41,541 nucleotides of DNA from Candidatus Nanohalarchaeota archaeon (GCA_022729355.1 JALDAN010000003.1:1-41541), one strand, 5' to 3'; numbered from the stretch's first letter, positions 10,152-20,058 are shown. Notes: generated from the sequence alone by a model not told the origin. Numbers and translations are program-made.

Positions 10152-10225
10152 GGGCTCTTAGTTCAGCTTGGCGGAACGCTTCCTTGGCAGGGAAGAGGCC
10201 TCGGGTTCAAATCCCGAAGAGTCCA
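10152..10225 (+). tRNA. tRNA-Ala (GGC anticodon)
   Basis: Acceptor GGGCTCT/AGAGTCC including the G3-U70 alanine identity pair; D-stem GTTC/GAAC; anticodon stem CTTCC/GGAAG with loop TTGGCAG; T-arm TCGGG-TTCAAAT-CCCGA. Confidence 0.95.
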
Positions 10226-10404
10226 CTACTTTCCAACTTCAATTAATTCCACCAAACGATTCTTGAAGGGCTTAGTCCTCAGGTCAAACAGAAATTGCAA
10301 AAACCAGCGATTCACTGACTTCCGGTCTCCAGTAGCGGGAAGAATCGCCCGCAGAGGCCTTGTCTATGAGGCAGTTCTCGAAACATCATGCCTAAGCATC
10401 CAAG

Positions 10405-10425
10405 ACGTATAAAAATACGTTTTTT
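10405..10425 (+). terminator. Hairpin plus T-tract, terminator-like
   Basis: ACGTAT-AAAA-ATACGT perfect stem followed by TTTTT. Confidence 0.35.
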
Positions 10426-10575
10426 ACTGGATTTGTTGAGAATTGGTAGAGAATTAAGCCTATATAATTACTCTATTATTATAGAAACCTTAAAGAAATA
10501 TGAAATATATAGTATAGAAATCTTGAAGGATTCTATTAAACATTTAAAAATCTTCACAGTAAATTACCACTTGAG

Positions 10576-10695
10576 AAGCACGTAGGAGCAATAAGATATT
10601 AAACGTCTATGTGAGTGTAGACACGTGCTTGTCAGTATAGGAGGTTGATCCTCCCTGTTGTATCCGTGCGTGAAACGAATCTGAACAGGGAGGAT
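10576..10695 (+). ncRNA. Candidate structured RNA (strand uncertain)
   Basis: AAGCACGT(10576-10583)/ACGTGCTT(10623-10630); GTCTA/TAGAC; ATCCTCCCTGTT(10648-10659)/AACAGGGAGGAT(10684-10695), a 12-bp perfect stem followed by a T-rich run; no good ORF. Confidence 0.4.
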
Positions 10696-11116
10696 ATTTT
10701 GCTAATTTTTCTCCAGTTGTTTGCTTGCCTAATTCAGAGGCTTCTCAACTTTCATCGAAACCCTTTTCAGGTGGATCGAACACTCCTTACGGAGGCTCGA
10801 TCTCAATTTCTAACGTGAGACTGAGTCTCACAGGTCTATTTTCAATTTCCAGAATTTTTTATACTCAAGCGTGTTCACGTGCTTTTACACAAGAATAGGA
10901 TTAAAAAACATCTCTTTGATTTTAGATTGAAGTAGAGGAAGCTGTGGAGGATTAACCTGAAGTCGTGATAGTATTACAACCCTCTATTTTTCGATCATAT
11001 CGTTGTAATAATTTCACCTGGTTCCAAGATCTCCGAACCACTGATTTCAGTTTCCTGGACGTGACTCACAGCTCTCTTCTACTTCAACAGACCTTAAATT
11101 CCACCGAGACTTAGTT

Positions 11117-12100
11117 GTGTGTATGGTCTCTGGAAAATTGACTGTAGGCGACTATCTCAGGGACGAGTACGTTACAGTTGATATTGAGGCCTCGAAGGAT
11201 GAGGCTCTGGAGAAGTTCCGCAAAAGTGATTTCGATGACAGGCCTTCTCTGTACTACATTTTCATTGAAGAGGAAGGCCTTTTCCGTGGTGTGGCATCTG
11301 TAAAGGATTTGATGAATGCTGAAAGCCTGAAGGACGCCATAGAGACCGATATTGTAAGTTTCAGGCCCGAAGATGATCTTGAAAACGCAGCTCGTAAGAT
11401 AGCCAAGTATGATTATCAGGCCTATCCTGTTGTCCGCGACAGTATTTTGCAGGGTGTCATCCGGCTTGATGAAGTGCTTGAACTCGTCGAGGATGAGGAT
11501 ACAGATGATATATTCAAAAAGGCCGGAGTAGTCGACGACAAACAGTTTTACAGAAGTGAAAAAATGCTTCATTCCTCGATACTGAAAGAAGTATATGCGA
11601 GACTCCCGTGGCTGCTTTTCGCATTGATAGGAGGCCTTGTAGCCGGAGGAGTGATCGAGGGATTCCAGGAATCACTTCAGACGGCAGTAGTACTGGCATT
11701 CTTCATCCCGTTGATTATGGATATGGGAGGAAACGTTGGAACACAGTCATCGACTATACTCGTTAGAGGCCTCACACTTGACCAGATACACGAAGACAAC
11801 TACACAGGATTCATAATGCGTGAAGGCCTCGCAGGACTTATTATAGGGCTCACAGTAGGCCTTCTCGGAGGAGCAGCGGCCTTCCTCTGGCAGGGAAGCA
11901 TCCAGATAGCAGCCGTCATCACGGTATCGATGGCGTTGACTTGCTTCACAGCAGCCATGATAGGATATTTAATTCCTTTAATAACCAATAGAGCTGGTAG
12001 AGATCCTGCTGCAGTATCCGATCCTATGGTGACAACTGTAAAGGATATAACAGCGCTGTTGATCTACTTCACGGTCGCCAAAATTCTTCTAGGGTTATAG
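11117..12100 (+). CDS. mgtE: CBS-domain MgtE-family Mg2+ transporter
   Basis: Two CBS-like repeats followed by MgtE membrane domain: MDMGGNVGTQSSTILVRGL, DPAAVSDPMVTTVKDI. Confidence 0.88.
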   Translation: MCMVSGKLTVGDYLRDEYVTVDIEASKDEALEKFRKSDFDDRPSLYYIFIEEEGLFRGVASVKDLMNAESLKDAIETDIVSFRPEDDLENAARKIAKYDYQAYPVVRDSILQGVIRLDEVLELVEDEDTDDIFKKAGVVDDKQFYRSEKMLHSSILKEVYARLPWLLFALIGGLVAGGVIEGFQESLQTAVVLAFFIPLIMDMGGNVGTQSSTILVRGLTLDQIHEDNYTGFIMREGLAGLIIGLTVGLLGGAAAFLWQGSIQIAAVITVSMALTCFTAAMIGYLIPLITNRAGRDPAAVSDPMVTTVKDITALLIYFTVAKILLGL

Positions 12101-12162
12101 CAAAGAACCGGTTGCACCGTTAGTTACGGCATAGTTATAAAAATTCTAGTTCGTTGTTGGTT

Positions 12163-12471
12163 ATGGACGAATCAGAGTATCTTCTGAAGAAGACGTTGAA
12201 GGGTGAATCATATACTAACGCTATGGAGACTCTTTCCAGAGCCGGAGATGCTCTTTCACCCAGAGAAGTGAAAGACCGTAATGAAGATTACGATGACACA
12301 GACAGAATGGTAATCAAGGTTCAAAACGATCTGAAATACCTGACAGAAAACGGTCTAGCTGTAGAAACTTCTTTCAACAGATACGAGCTTACAAGCCACG
12401 GAGCAGAAGTAGCCAAACATATACTGGACGACAGCGAAACTGTAGATCATTTGCTCACAGGCGGATCATAA
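12163..12471 (+). CDS. Small winged-helix-like protein (putative regulator)
   Basis: MDESEYLLKKTLKGESYTNAMETLSRAGDALSPREVKDR...LKYLTENGLAVETSFNRYELTSHGAEVA; helix-turn-helix plus wing pattern. Confidence 0.6.
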   Translation: MDESEYLLKKTLKGESYTNAMETLSRAGDALSPREVKDRNEDYDDTDRMVIKVQNDLKYLTENGLAVETSFNRYELTSHGAEVAKHILDDSETVDHLLTGGS

Positions 12472-12488
12472 ACAAGAATACAACCTTT

Positions 12489-13613
12489 TCATTCTCTGTA
12501 GACTTTGAGGCCTATCAAGACTCCGAATATGTTCAAAGCTGTCATCGATAGAAGCAGTTGAGGATTGTAAATCACTGACATGTAGAGCTGTGGGACAAGT
12601 ATGATGCTGACTCCTATCATGTACTCCAGGAATTTATTGGCGTGGAAAAGGCTTTCATTCGGTGAAAGGCCTGTTACTTTCACTGCTACAGCCATATTGT
12701 AGATAGTCATCGACGCCACCGTTGACACCGCAAGGATTAAATTGTCGCTGTAGAAGATGCCGGATACCAGTACTGCAACTACTCCAAGAGGAACAGCTGT
12801 ATACAGGAAGGCCTCCTTCTTCGCCTTTAATACATCAGATCTGTCCAGAGGAAGATGAGTGTAATCATCCAGCTCATCGAATCTGTTCAGCCAGTTGTAC
12901 ACTGTGAGGCCTACGAGCCCCATTATAACGCTGTAGGAAAGCAACGGATTCAACAAGAACATGTCAGTGACAGGGAAGTAAAGCACGAGCACCCAGTAGA
13001 AAGCTGTGAGGAGGCCTACTGAGAAGATTATCTTCATGAAGCCTCCTGATGATCTGTAGATGTCAAGTATGCTTTTGCTTGCCACAGGATTTAAGCGTTC
13101 TGAACTGTATCCCAGAAATTTACGTACTTTGATTCCCGAAGAAGTTGCTGTAAAAAGTGTACTGACCGCCATGGAGGCTACGAAGAGGCCTGCTGCCACA
13201 GGGATTACATGTATTTGAGATAGGCCTGTTGCTATCAGGAATCCTGCGATTAGTGGTATCAGCACCATCATGCTGTAGTATGCTACGTCTTTTACAACGA
13301 ATTCTGTGATCAGTCTCTTGGAGGAGACCGGTAGTGTTCTGGATGTGAATACGAGGTAGTTTGTTCTTCCAAGTATGTTTTTGAATGCGTCGCGGCTTGA
13401 AAATCCTGCTGCTCCTACCGCGAAGCCGAGGAAAATAGTGAGGCCGTAGACAAAGTTCTGAAGTGTTTCAATAGTTATAGTTGAGTAGTTGACGGCCGAC
13501 CAGTTCCATAGAAGGGAGAAAAACAGTATAGTGAAAGGAAATGCTGCGAAACTACGGCCTCTGTACATTTCGGAGTTCTTCCGCCATTCCTCCTTTATCA
13601 TCTTCCAGATCAT
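12489..13613 (-). CDS. ABC transporter permease (ABC-2-like)
   Basis: 374 aa, multiple TM segments; directly downstream of an ABC ATPase. Confidence 0.75.
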   Translation of the reverse strand: MIWKMIKEEWRKNSEMYRGRSFAAFPFTILFFSLLWNWSAVNYSTITIETLQNFVYGLTIFLGFAVGAAGFSSRDAFKNILGRTNYLVFTSRTLPVSSKRLITEFVVKDVAYYSMMVLIPLIAGFLIATGLSQIHVIPVAAGLFVASMAVSTLFTATSSGIKVRKFLGYSSERLNPVASKSILDIYRSSGGFMKIIFSVGLLTAFYWVLVLYFPVTDMFLLNPLLSYSVIMGLVGLTVYNWLNRFDELDDYTHLPLDRSDVLKAKKEAFLYTAVPLGVVAVLVSGIFYSDNLILAVSTVASMTIYNMAVAVKVTGLSPNESLFHANKFLEYMIGVSIILVPQLYMSVIYNPQLLLSMTALNIFGVLIGLKVYRE

Positions 13614-13623
13614 GTAAAGGCCT

Positions 13624-14301
13624 CTACTTGGATGGGAAAAGTCTGGACTTCAGGTTTTCTACGTCTTTTATCTCCTCCTGTATCTCTCCATCCTTCAGGA
13701 AAAGCACTCTATCACACATCTCCTCAGCAAGGGAGACAACATGTGTACACATCACGACTGTTCCTCCCCCGTCTCTGAACTCTCTGAATATTTTCTTAGC
13801 CTCCTCCTGAACAAATGGATCGATATTCACCAGTGGCTCATCTATGAACACGAGATCCGGGTCATGAAAAAAGGCCTGTATAATCATCAGTTTCTGCCTT
13901 TCCCCTTTGGATAACTGCCTTGTCTGCTTCTCCATCTTACCTTCTAGGCCTAGTCTGTTGACCCACCTGCTTTCATCGATTTCCTCTCCACGGATATCCG
14001 AGACGTACTGAAGATATTCTCTACCTGTCAGGAAACTGGGAGGATCCTCTCTTTCCGGGAGAATTCCGAGGCCTTCACGCACCTTCACTGACTCCTTTAC
14101 AGGATCTTTTCCAAGAACTGAGGCCTCCCCGTCATCCGGCTTGGTCTGTCCTGTCAGTATATCGATCAGTGTTGATTTTCCTGCGCCGTTCGGTCCAAGT
14201 ATCCCTACAATCTCTCCCTCTTCAACCTTCAGGTTTACGTCTTCAAGGGCTTTTACATCTCCGAAGTACTTCTTCAGGCCTTCTGCCTTTACAGGAGTCA
14301 T
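13624..14301 (-). CDS. ABC transporter ATP-binding protein
   Basis: GILGPNGAGKST, QLSKGERQKL, LVFIDEPLVNIDP. Confidence 0.93.
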   Translation of the reverse strand: MTPVKAEGLKKYFGDVKALEDVNLKVEEGEIVGILGPNGAGKSTLIDILTGQTKPDDGEASVLGKDPVKESVKVREGLGILPEREDPPSFLTGREYLQYVSDIRGEEIDESRWVNRLGLEGKMEKQTRQLSKGERQKLMIIQAFFHDPDLVFIDEPLVNIDPFVQEEAKKIFREFRDGGGTVVMCTHVVSLAEEMCDRVLFLKDGEIQEEIKDVENLKSRLFPSK

Positions 14302-14420
14302 CGTTGAATAATTGGTCAGAACAGTATTTTAATTGCCGGGTTGCTAAGACTAAACGATGGGTCAGTTCTTTAACTTTTGCCTCGAAGCTTGAATCATATA
14401 CAGGAAGGTCTAGATTTTTC

Positions 14421-15503
14421 ATGGAATCGGAAAAAAATGGCGAACACGTTCTTGCACACATAAAAGATGAGAAAAGACAGGTAACAGAGTTCCTTGACAA
14501 CTATCTGAAGGAATGGGAAGAAATGGAGCCTGATGCAAGCAGATGGAGACCTGACATCCGTAAAAGAATGCAGGAGATGGCGAAAGCCGGTAAAATCGTC
14601 AGAGGAGCTCTTGTAATCAAAACAGAAAAAGCATACAGCAACAGTCCGAGCAGCGAAACAGTCAAAGTTGCAGGAACAATCGAACTACTCCACACAGGCC
14701 TCCTGATGCACGATGATATAATCGATAAAGATGATCAGAGAAGAGGCCTTCCAACTTTTTCGAAACAGTACAGAGATCTCGGAAAAAAGGAGAACGTTGA
14801 CAACAGAAAGCATTTCGGAGATAGCATGGCGATCGCAGGCGGAGATATCGCATACTTCATGGGGCAAGGCCTCCTTGCAGATCTGGATATAAAGCCGGAG
14901 AAGCGCCGTAAAATCACGGAACTGGTGTTCTCAGAGTTCTCAGCTGTAGGCCTGGCAGAGCAGGTTGATATCTACTCTGGATACTCCAGAAACGAGATAT
15001 CAGAGGAGGAAATCATGCGGCTGTACAGAGATAAGACAGCTCGCTACACTTTCTCACTTCCTTTCAAGGCCGGTGCGATAATGGCAGAGGCCTCTGAAGA
15101 TGAGATAGAGAAGCTTTACAGTCTCGGGGAGAAGATCGGGATCATCTTCCAGTTGAGAGATGATGAATTGAGTCTTTTCGGTGACGAGGAGGAGACAGGT
15201 AAGTCACTGGGATCTGATCTGGAGGAGAACAAGAAGACTCTTCACAGACTGAAGTTTCTGGAGAAACTTCCGGAAGAAGATGTAGAGGAGATGAGGGAAA
15301 GACTGAGGAAGGATCTGACAGAGCAGGATAAGAAGGATATAATAGATAGGATGAATGATCTTGATGTCAGAAGCGAAGTAGAGAAAAAGATGAACGAACT
15401 GAAACAAGAGGCCTTTGAAGAAATAGAGGAATTAGAGGCTGACGAAGACTTCAGAGAGTTCCTGAAGTCCCTGACAGTGTTCTGCCTGAAGAGAAAAAAG
15501 TGA
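14421..15503 (+). CDS. Polyprenyl (trans-isoprenyl) diphosphate synthase
   Basis: LLMHDDIIDKDDQRRGLPT first Asp-rich motif; FQLRDDELSLFG second motif; likely start MESEKNGEH at 14421 rather than the ORF-track start. Confidence 0.87.
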   Translation: MESEKNGEHVLAHIKDEKRQVTEFLDNYLKEWEEMEPDASRWRPDIRKRMQEMAKAGKIVRGALVIKTEKAYSNSPSSETVKVAGTIELLHTGLLMHDDIIDKDDQRRGLPTFSKQYRDLGKKENVDNRKHFGDSMAIAGGDIAYFMGQGLLADLDIKPEKRRKITELVFSEFSAVGLAEQVDIYSGYSRNEISEEEIMRLYRDKTARYTFSLPFKAGAIMAEASEDEIEKLYSLGEKIGIIFQLRDDELSLFGDEEETGKSLGSDLEENKKTLHRLKFLEKLPEEDVEEMRERLRKDLTEQDKKDIIDRMNDLDVRSEVEKKMNELKQEAFEEIEELEADEDFREFLKSLTVFCLKRKK

Positions 15504-15511
15504 ATACTGAT

Positions 15512-15895
15512 CTATCTGTGAGGCCTGTATGCAAGAACGTATACTGCTATAGACAGCAAGGCGAGGGAGAGAACTGTGAAGAATACGCTTTGAGGCATCA
15601 ATTCTTCTGTGGAGAGGCCTGTCATGTACATTGATACTGCGAAAGGTATGAAGACTAAGGCTTTCATCAATTCTACTGTCTTCTTGTGAGCACTTTTATC
15701 GTATTTTCTGCCAATTCTCAGTACGAGATGTATGAATGCGAGAAAAATCAGAAGCATGTTCGGCAGGACAACTGCTGTAGTTATATCACCCAGTTGAAGA
15801 GCATGAAAAACCCCTGTCAGGAATGATGATACAGCTACAGTTAACACTACCAATGTATCAAATACAATTCTTTTTGTCCTGAAATCTATTGCCAC
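15512..15895 (-). CDS. Small membrane protein
   Basis: 127 aa, four hydrophobic segments. Confidence 0.6.
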   Translation of the reverse strand: MAIDFRTKRIVFDTLVVLTVAVSSFLTGVFHALQLGDITTAVVLPNMLLIFLAFIHLVLRIGRKYDKSAHKKTVELMKALVFIPFAVSMYMTGLSTEELMPQSVFFTVLSLALLSIAVYVLAYRPHR

Positions 15896-16019
15896 GAGTT
15901 TACAATAATGAAGACAGAAGTTTATAACCTGTGACTCAAATCCAGGAGAACTGTCTTTTCAGACCTCCATTTGATTTATTATCTTTAGCTAGAGAATTAC
16001 ATATTACAGCGGATTTCTC

Positions 16020-17162
16020 ATGAAGAAAACTGTTGATCTCGGCGACAGGAAAGTCACACTGGTAGGTACCGCACACGTATCAGAAGAAAGCCGCATAGAG
16101 GTCAGAGAAGCCATAGAGGAGATAAAGCCGGATTATGTTGGAGTAGAACTTGACGAAGACAGATACGAATCACTGAGAGAGGGAAGCGGATGGGAAGACC
16201 TCGACATGCTGGAAGCCATAAAAAGCGGGAAAGGATACCTCCTACTTCTTAACCTAGTGCTTTCGATATACCAGAGACGTATAGGCCTCGAACAGGACTC
16301 CAAACCCGGAGAAGAACTACTCGAAGCAGTAAAGGCCTCAGAAGAAAACGATATAGAATACGGACTTATCGACAGAAACATCAATGAAACACTCCGCCTG
16401 GCGATGAAGGAACTGAGTCTATGGGAGAAGATGAAGCTTTTCAGCTCCTCACTTGTGGAAGGCGGAGAAGAAATAGACGTCGAAGACCTGAAAAACGACA
16501 ACATGCTTGACACACTTGTAAAATCACTTGAAGAAGAGTTCCCTTCACTGAAAAAAGTCTTCCTCGACGACAGGAACCGTTACATGGCCGAAAACATACT
16601 TGAACAGGACTTCGATCACGCAGTCGTAGTAGTCGGCGCAGCCCACGTAGAAGGCCTCGCAGAAGAACTGAAAAAAGATATAGAGGAGATACAGGCCTAT
16701 GAAGAAGATAGAGGCCTCTCTATTCCATGGATGAAGATCGGAAAGTACGGCATCCCAACCGCGATAGTTTCGATGATTATATACAGTTTCTACACAGGTT
16801 TCACTGAAGGTGCGATCAGTCTTGGAATATGGGTGATAGCAAACAGTTTACTGGCTACACTCGGAGCTATAGTAGCACGTTCACACAAACTGACATGGGG
16901 AACATCCTTCCTTGTTTCACCAGTATCCTCTATAAATCCTTTACTGCCGGCAGGCCTCGTAGCAGCTTACGTTGAGTCAAGTTTGAATCCTCCAACTGTT
17001 AAAGAGCTTGAACAGATTGCAGAGATGACAAGCTACAAAGAGCTCTGGGATAATCAGGTAGGAGTCATCCTGTTAACTTTCGTGCTTGTAAACCTTGGAA
17101 GCGGAGGAGCAGCAATAATTTCGGGCATATTCATATTCATGAATATAGTACTGGGCTTCTAA
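16020..17162 (+). CDS. TraB/PrgY-family membrane protein
   Basis: VTLVGTAHVSEESRIEV...PDYVGVELDEDRY, VVVGAAHVEGL, C-terminal TM region. Confidence 0.88.
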   Translation: MKKTVDLGDRKVTLVGTAHVSEESRIEVREAIEEIKPDYVGVELDEDRYESLREGSGWEDLDMLEAIKSGKGYLLLLNLVLSIYQRRIGLEQDSKPGEELLEAVKASEENDIEYGLIDRNINETLRLAMKELSLWEKMKLFSSSLVEGGEEIDVEDLKNDNMLDTLVKSLEEEFPSLKKVFLDDRNRYMAENILEQDFDHAVVVVGAAHVEGLAEELKKDIEEIQAYEEDRGLSIPWMKIGKYGIPTAIVSMIIYSFYTGFTEGAISLGIWVIANSLLATLGAIVARSHKLTWGTSFLVSPVSSINPLLPAGLVAAYVESSLNPPTVKELEQIAEMTSYKELWDNQVGVILLTFVLVNLGSGGAAIISGIFIFMNIVLGF

Positions 17163-17875
17163 TTCATCATATACTTCCTTTCCCAGGCCCTTATCCTCTC
17201 ATCCCAGTTCTCAAATAAATCGTCATCCAACTCCTTTTCCTTCTCATCTCTGGCTTTCTCAACACCTCTATCCTCTAACTCCTTTCTCCTCTTCTTCTTT
17301 CCAGGCCCTACTCTCTCCTTCTTCACCGGCTCCTCCTGATCCCTCAACCACAGGCCTATCAAAGATCCTGTGAACAGTCCGAACAGGTGTGCCTCGTAAG
17401 CTGTCCCTGTAGCTACTCCGAGGCCTGCCAGGTTAATCATTATGTATATAGCCAGTACAACGTACATCGGTACAGGTACTCCAAGAGCCAGGCCTATCTT
17501 TCTAGGCTTGTAGACTGCAAGCGCAGCCATCACTCCCATTGCTCCCCCTGAAGCCCCGATGATGTAGGAGTCAGTGTAGAAGATGAATGCAGTCAGATTC
17601 GCGAATACTGCGGATACAAGAAACGTGTAAATAAACGTCTCACGTGACGTCATGATCTCATAGATGGTGCCGAACACACCTATGAAAAACAGATTGTTCA
17701 AAAGATGTTCTCCACTACTATGACCTAGAAAAGACAGTAGAAAGTTGATTGAAGGAGATTCCCCGGCCTGATAACCAGGATCAAAAGGAGTCAATGACTG
17801 TAATGCAAAAATCAGGACAAGAAGAACACAGAACTTCAATGCCGCGTAATCAGTGTCCTGAAGAGTTCGTGGCAT
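17159..17875 (-). CDS. Rhomboid-family intramembrane serine protease
   Basis: HLLNNLFFIGVFG, GASGGAMG catalytic Ser, EAHLFGLFTGSLIG catalytic His. Confidence 0.88.
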   Translation of the reverse strand: MPRTLQDTDYAALKFCVLLVLIFALQSLTPFDPGYQAGESPSINFLLSFLGHSSGEHLLNNLFFIGVFGTIYEIMTSRETFIYTFLVSAVFANLTAFIFYTDSYIIGASGGAMGVMAALAVYKPRKIGLALGVPVPMYVVLAIYIMINLAGLGVATGTAYEAHLFGLFTGSLIGLWLRDQEEPVKKERVGPGKKKRRKELEDRGVEKARDEKEKELDDDLFENWDERIRAWERKYMMN

Positions 17876-17956
17876 AAATATTCCTTATTCTTCTGAAGCT
17901 TTTTTATCCTTCAACAGATCAAAAGCTGAACCTCATTCACTGCCAGAGTGAAGTGA

Positions 17957-19537
17957 TCAGAGCTTGGAGAGAACCTCTTTCGCTCTTTCCTGTCCGATAG
18001 ACATGATTAACGTGGAGAGCCGAGGCCCGTTATCACGGCCCAGCAAAGCCCTGTAAGATGCATCGAAGAAATCTCCGGCATCGAGGCCTGACTCCTTCTG
18101 CACATCCCAGATCTCTCCATCCAAGTCATCAGCATCCTCGTACTCCTCTTCAAGTGCTTCTTCAAGCAGATTCAAGGCCTCCAGCTCTTCCTCTGAGAAA
18201 TCGTCTCCAGGACTTTCATTAATCCTGTACACGTAATCTTCTGGAGCATATTCTCTAGCCCAGTTCTTCGCCCTCCTCAATCTATCAAGGACTCTCTGCT
18301 CGTCTTCCTCGCTTAATTCTTCCGGCACGTGGCCGGTCCTTCTCAAGGCTTCAAGTCCTTTACTACTCCACTGATCTTCGGGAACTGTCTGTGCGACAAA
18401 AGCTGCATGCTTGAAAGGCACTCTGAGAGGCCTTTCATCCGGTATCTCCACCATAGCCAGTTCGTACACGCGTTCCTGATGTTCACGCTTCCTGTCGTTT
18501 TCCAGGCCTTCTCCAAAGTAGTTCTCCTCAAAACGGTCGAATCTATCGTATATCTGAATGATCTCTTCTGATTCGAACGGTATCTCAAAGGCTTTGTTCG
18601 GCTTTGTCTCGGAGAACAGGAATCTTATCATTTCAGGGCTGTACACTTTCTTCAGTTCACTTACTGTAAATACGTCTTCGCCGCTGCTGGATGATATCTT
18701 GGCTCCATCCTTTGTCACAAATTCGTACATCTGGTGTACAGGAGGCTCCTTGTCGTATATTTCCCTGGCGAGTTCATCGCCTGTGTCACGTGATCCTCCT
18801 GCTGCCGAGTGCTCTTTCCCTGCTGGCTCGAAATGTACGTCCTCATATTTCCATCTCATCGGCCAGTCTATACGCCACGGCTGCTTGACGTTTCCTTCAC
18901 GAATGTCAAGCTCTCTTTCCTCGTCACATTTCTCACAGTAATACATAACGGTGTACTCGCCGTCCCAGTCACGTACTTCAGTGAAATCTTTCCCGCACTC
19001 TGTGCAGTACACTCTTAACGGATAGTAAGGCTCTTCCAAAGGCTCCTTTCTGTACTTGTCAAGTATTTCCTTTACTTTGTGCCTTTGTTCAAGGCCTTTC
19101 CTGATAAGTTCTGCGTATTCTCCATCATTGAATTTCTCTGACTGCCTGATGAACTCTATATCCATATGCATATCTTCAAGCTCTTCCTCAAGCTTCGCCT
19201 CAAAGTGCTCTGCATAAGAATCGTGCTCGCCTTCAGGATCCGGCACCTCTGTCAGAGGCTTCCCTATATGCTTCTTGAACACGTCTGGAACGTTCGCAGG
19301 AACCTTCCTGAACCTGTCGTAATCGTCCCACGAATAAATGAATCTCACATCCTCTCCCTGCTCCTTCAGAGACTTTACCACGAAGTCAGTAGTGATGATC
19401 TCCCTGAAGTTACCGGCATGAACAATACCTGAAGGAGAAATACCGGAAGCACAAACATACGTTTCAACATCTGAAAACTTCTTGCGAGTCCCAAAAGCCA
19501 GTTGATCACTCCAAAATATCGGCCTCTCATCACTCAT
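17957..19537 (-). CDS. lysK: Lysyl-tRNA synthetase, class I
   Basis: CASGISPSGIVHAGNFRE (HIGH-type), KISSSSG (KMSKS-type), FIYSWDDYDRFRKVP. Confidence 0.93.
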   Translation of the reverse strand: MSDERPIFWSDQLAFGTRKKFSDVETYVCASGISPSGIVHAGNFREIITTDFVVKSLKEQGEDVRFIYSWDDYDRFRKVPANVPDVFKKHIGKPLTEVPDPEGEHDSYAEHFEAKLEEELEDMHMDIEFIRQSEKFNDGEYAELIRKGLEQRHKVKEILDKYRKEPLEEPYYPLRVYCTECGKDFTEVRDWDGEYTVMYYCEKCDEERELDIREGNVKQPWRIDWPMRWKYEDVHFEPAGKEHSAAGGSRDTGDELAREIYDKEPPVHQMYEFVTKDGAKISSSSGEDVFTVSELKKVYSPEMIRFLFSETKPNKAFEIPFESEEIIQIYDRFDRFEENYFGEGLENDRKREHQERVYELAMVEIPDERPLRVPFKHAAFVAQTVPEDQWSSKGLEALRRTGHVPEELSEEDEQRVLDRLRRAKNWAREYAPEDYVYRINESPGDDFSEEELEALNLLEEALEEEYEDADDLDGEIWDVQKESGLDAGDFFDASYRALLGRDNGPRLSTLIMSIGQERAKEVLSKL

Positions 19538-19645
19538 AACGATACGCCTCTACCAGTATTATCTGATTTTCTATCTACTTCATATTGAAATCCAGGCCTT
19601 GAGGAACTCATCATAAAATCTAGATTTATCAGACAGACTTTTTAC

Positions 19646-20044
19646 TCATTCGGGAACATCAAGAATCTCCAAGGCCTTGAGCTCACCCAGAGTATCCTTT
19701 TCCTCTACCCCATGCTTCTTTACCCAGCTGTATTCCGAGTGCTCATGATTCAGCTCTACCTTTGAGGCCTCAACCTTAACGAGAAAAGGATGTAAACGCC
19801 ACTTCCCAAGCTCTCCCTCATCAACGTAACTTTCTCCTTTATCAGTTATATCTCCTTGAAGGCCTGTTTCCTCCTTCAGCTCCCTCAAGGCTGCCTCGGA
19901 GGCTTCCTCACCTTGTTTGATCTTGCCTCCGGGTAAAGCCCATTTGCCAGTGCTCGATGTCTCAATGCTTCTCCTGAGAAGAAGTATCTCTCCGTTTCGG
20001 ATCGGAACTGTAACTGCAACATCCCCTTTGATAGAGTCTTCCAT
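19646..20044 (-). CDS. NUDIX hydrolase
   Basis: GGKIKQGEEASEAALRELKEETGL Nudix box; start MEDSIKGDV at 20044 preferred. Confidence 0.9.
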   Translation of the reverse strand: MEDSIKGDVAVTVPIRNGEILLLRRSIETSSTGKWALPGGKIKQGEEASEAALRELKEETGLQGDITDKGESYVDEGELGKWRLHPFLVKVEASKVELNHEHSEYSWVKKHGVEEKDTLGELKALEILDVPE

Positions 20045-20058
20045 AAAACCGGTTTCCA

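Noticed and set aside
10357-11187. AGGCCT-free stretch as proof of foreign DNA
   Set aside because: Other gaps of about 750-900 bp occur in ordinary genes (e.g. about 1570-2345, 21341-22155, 40640-41541); with mean spacing about 230 bp such gaps are expected by chance.
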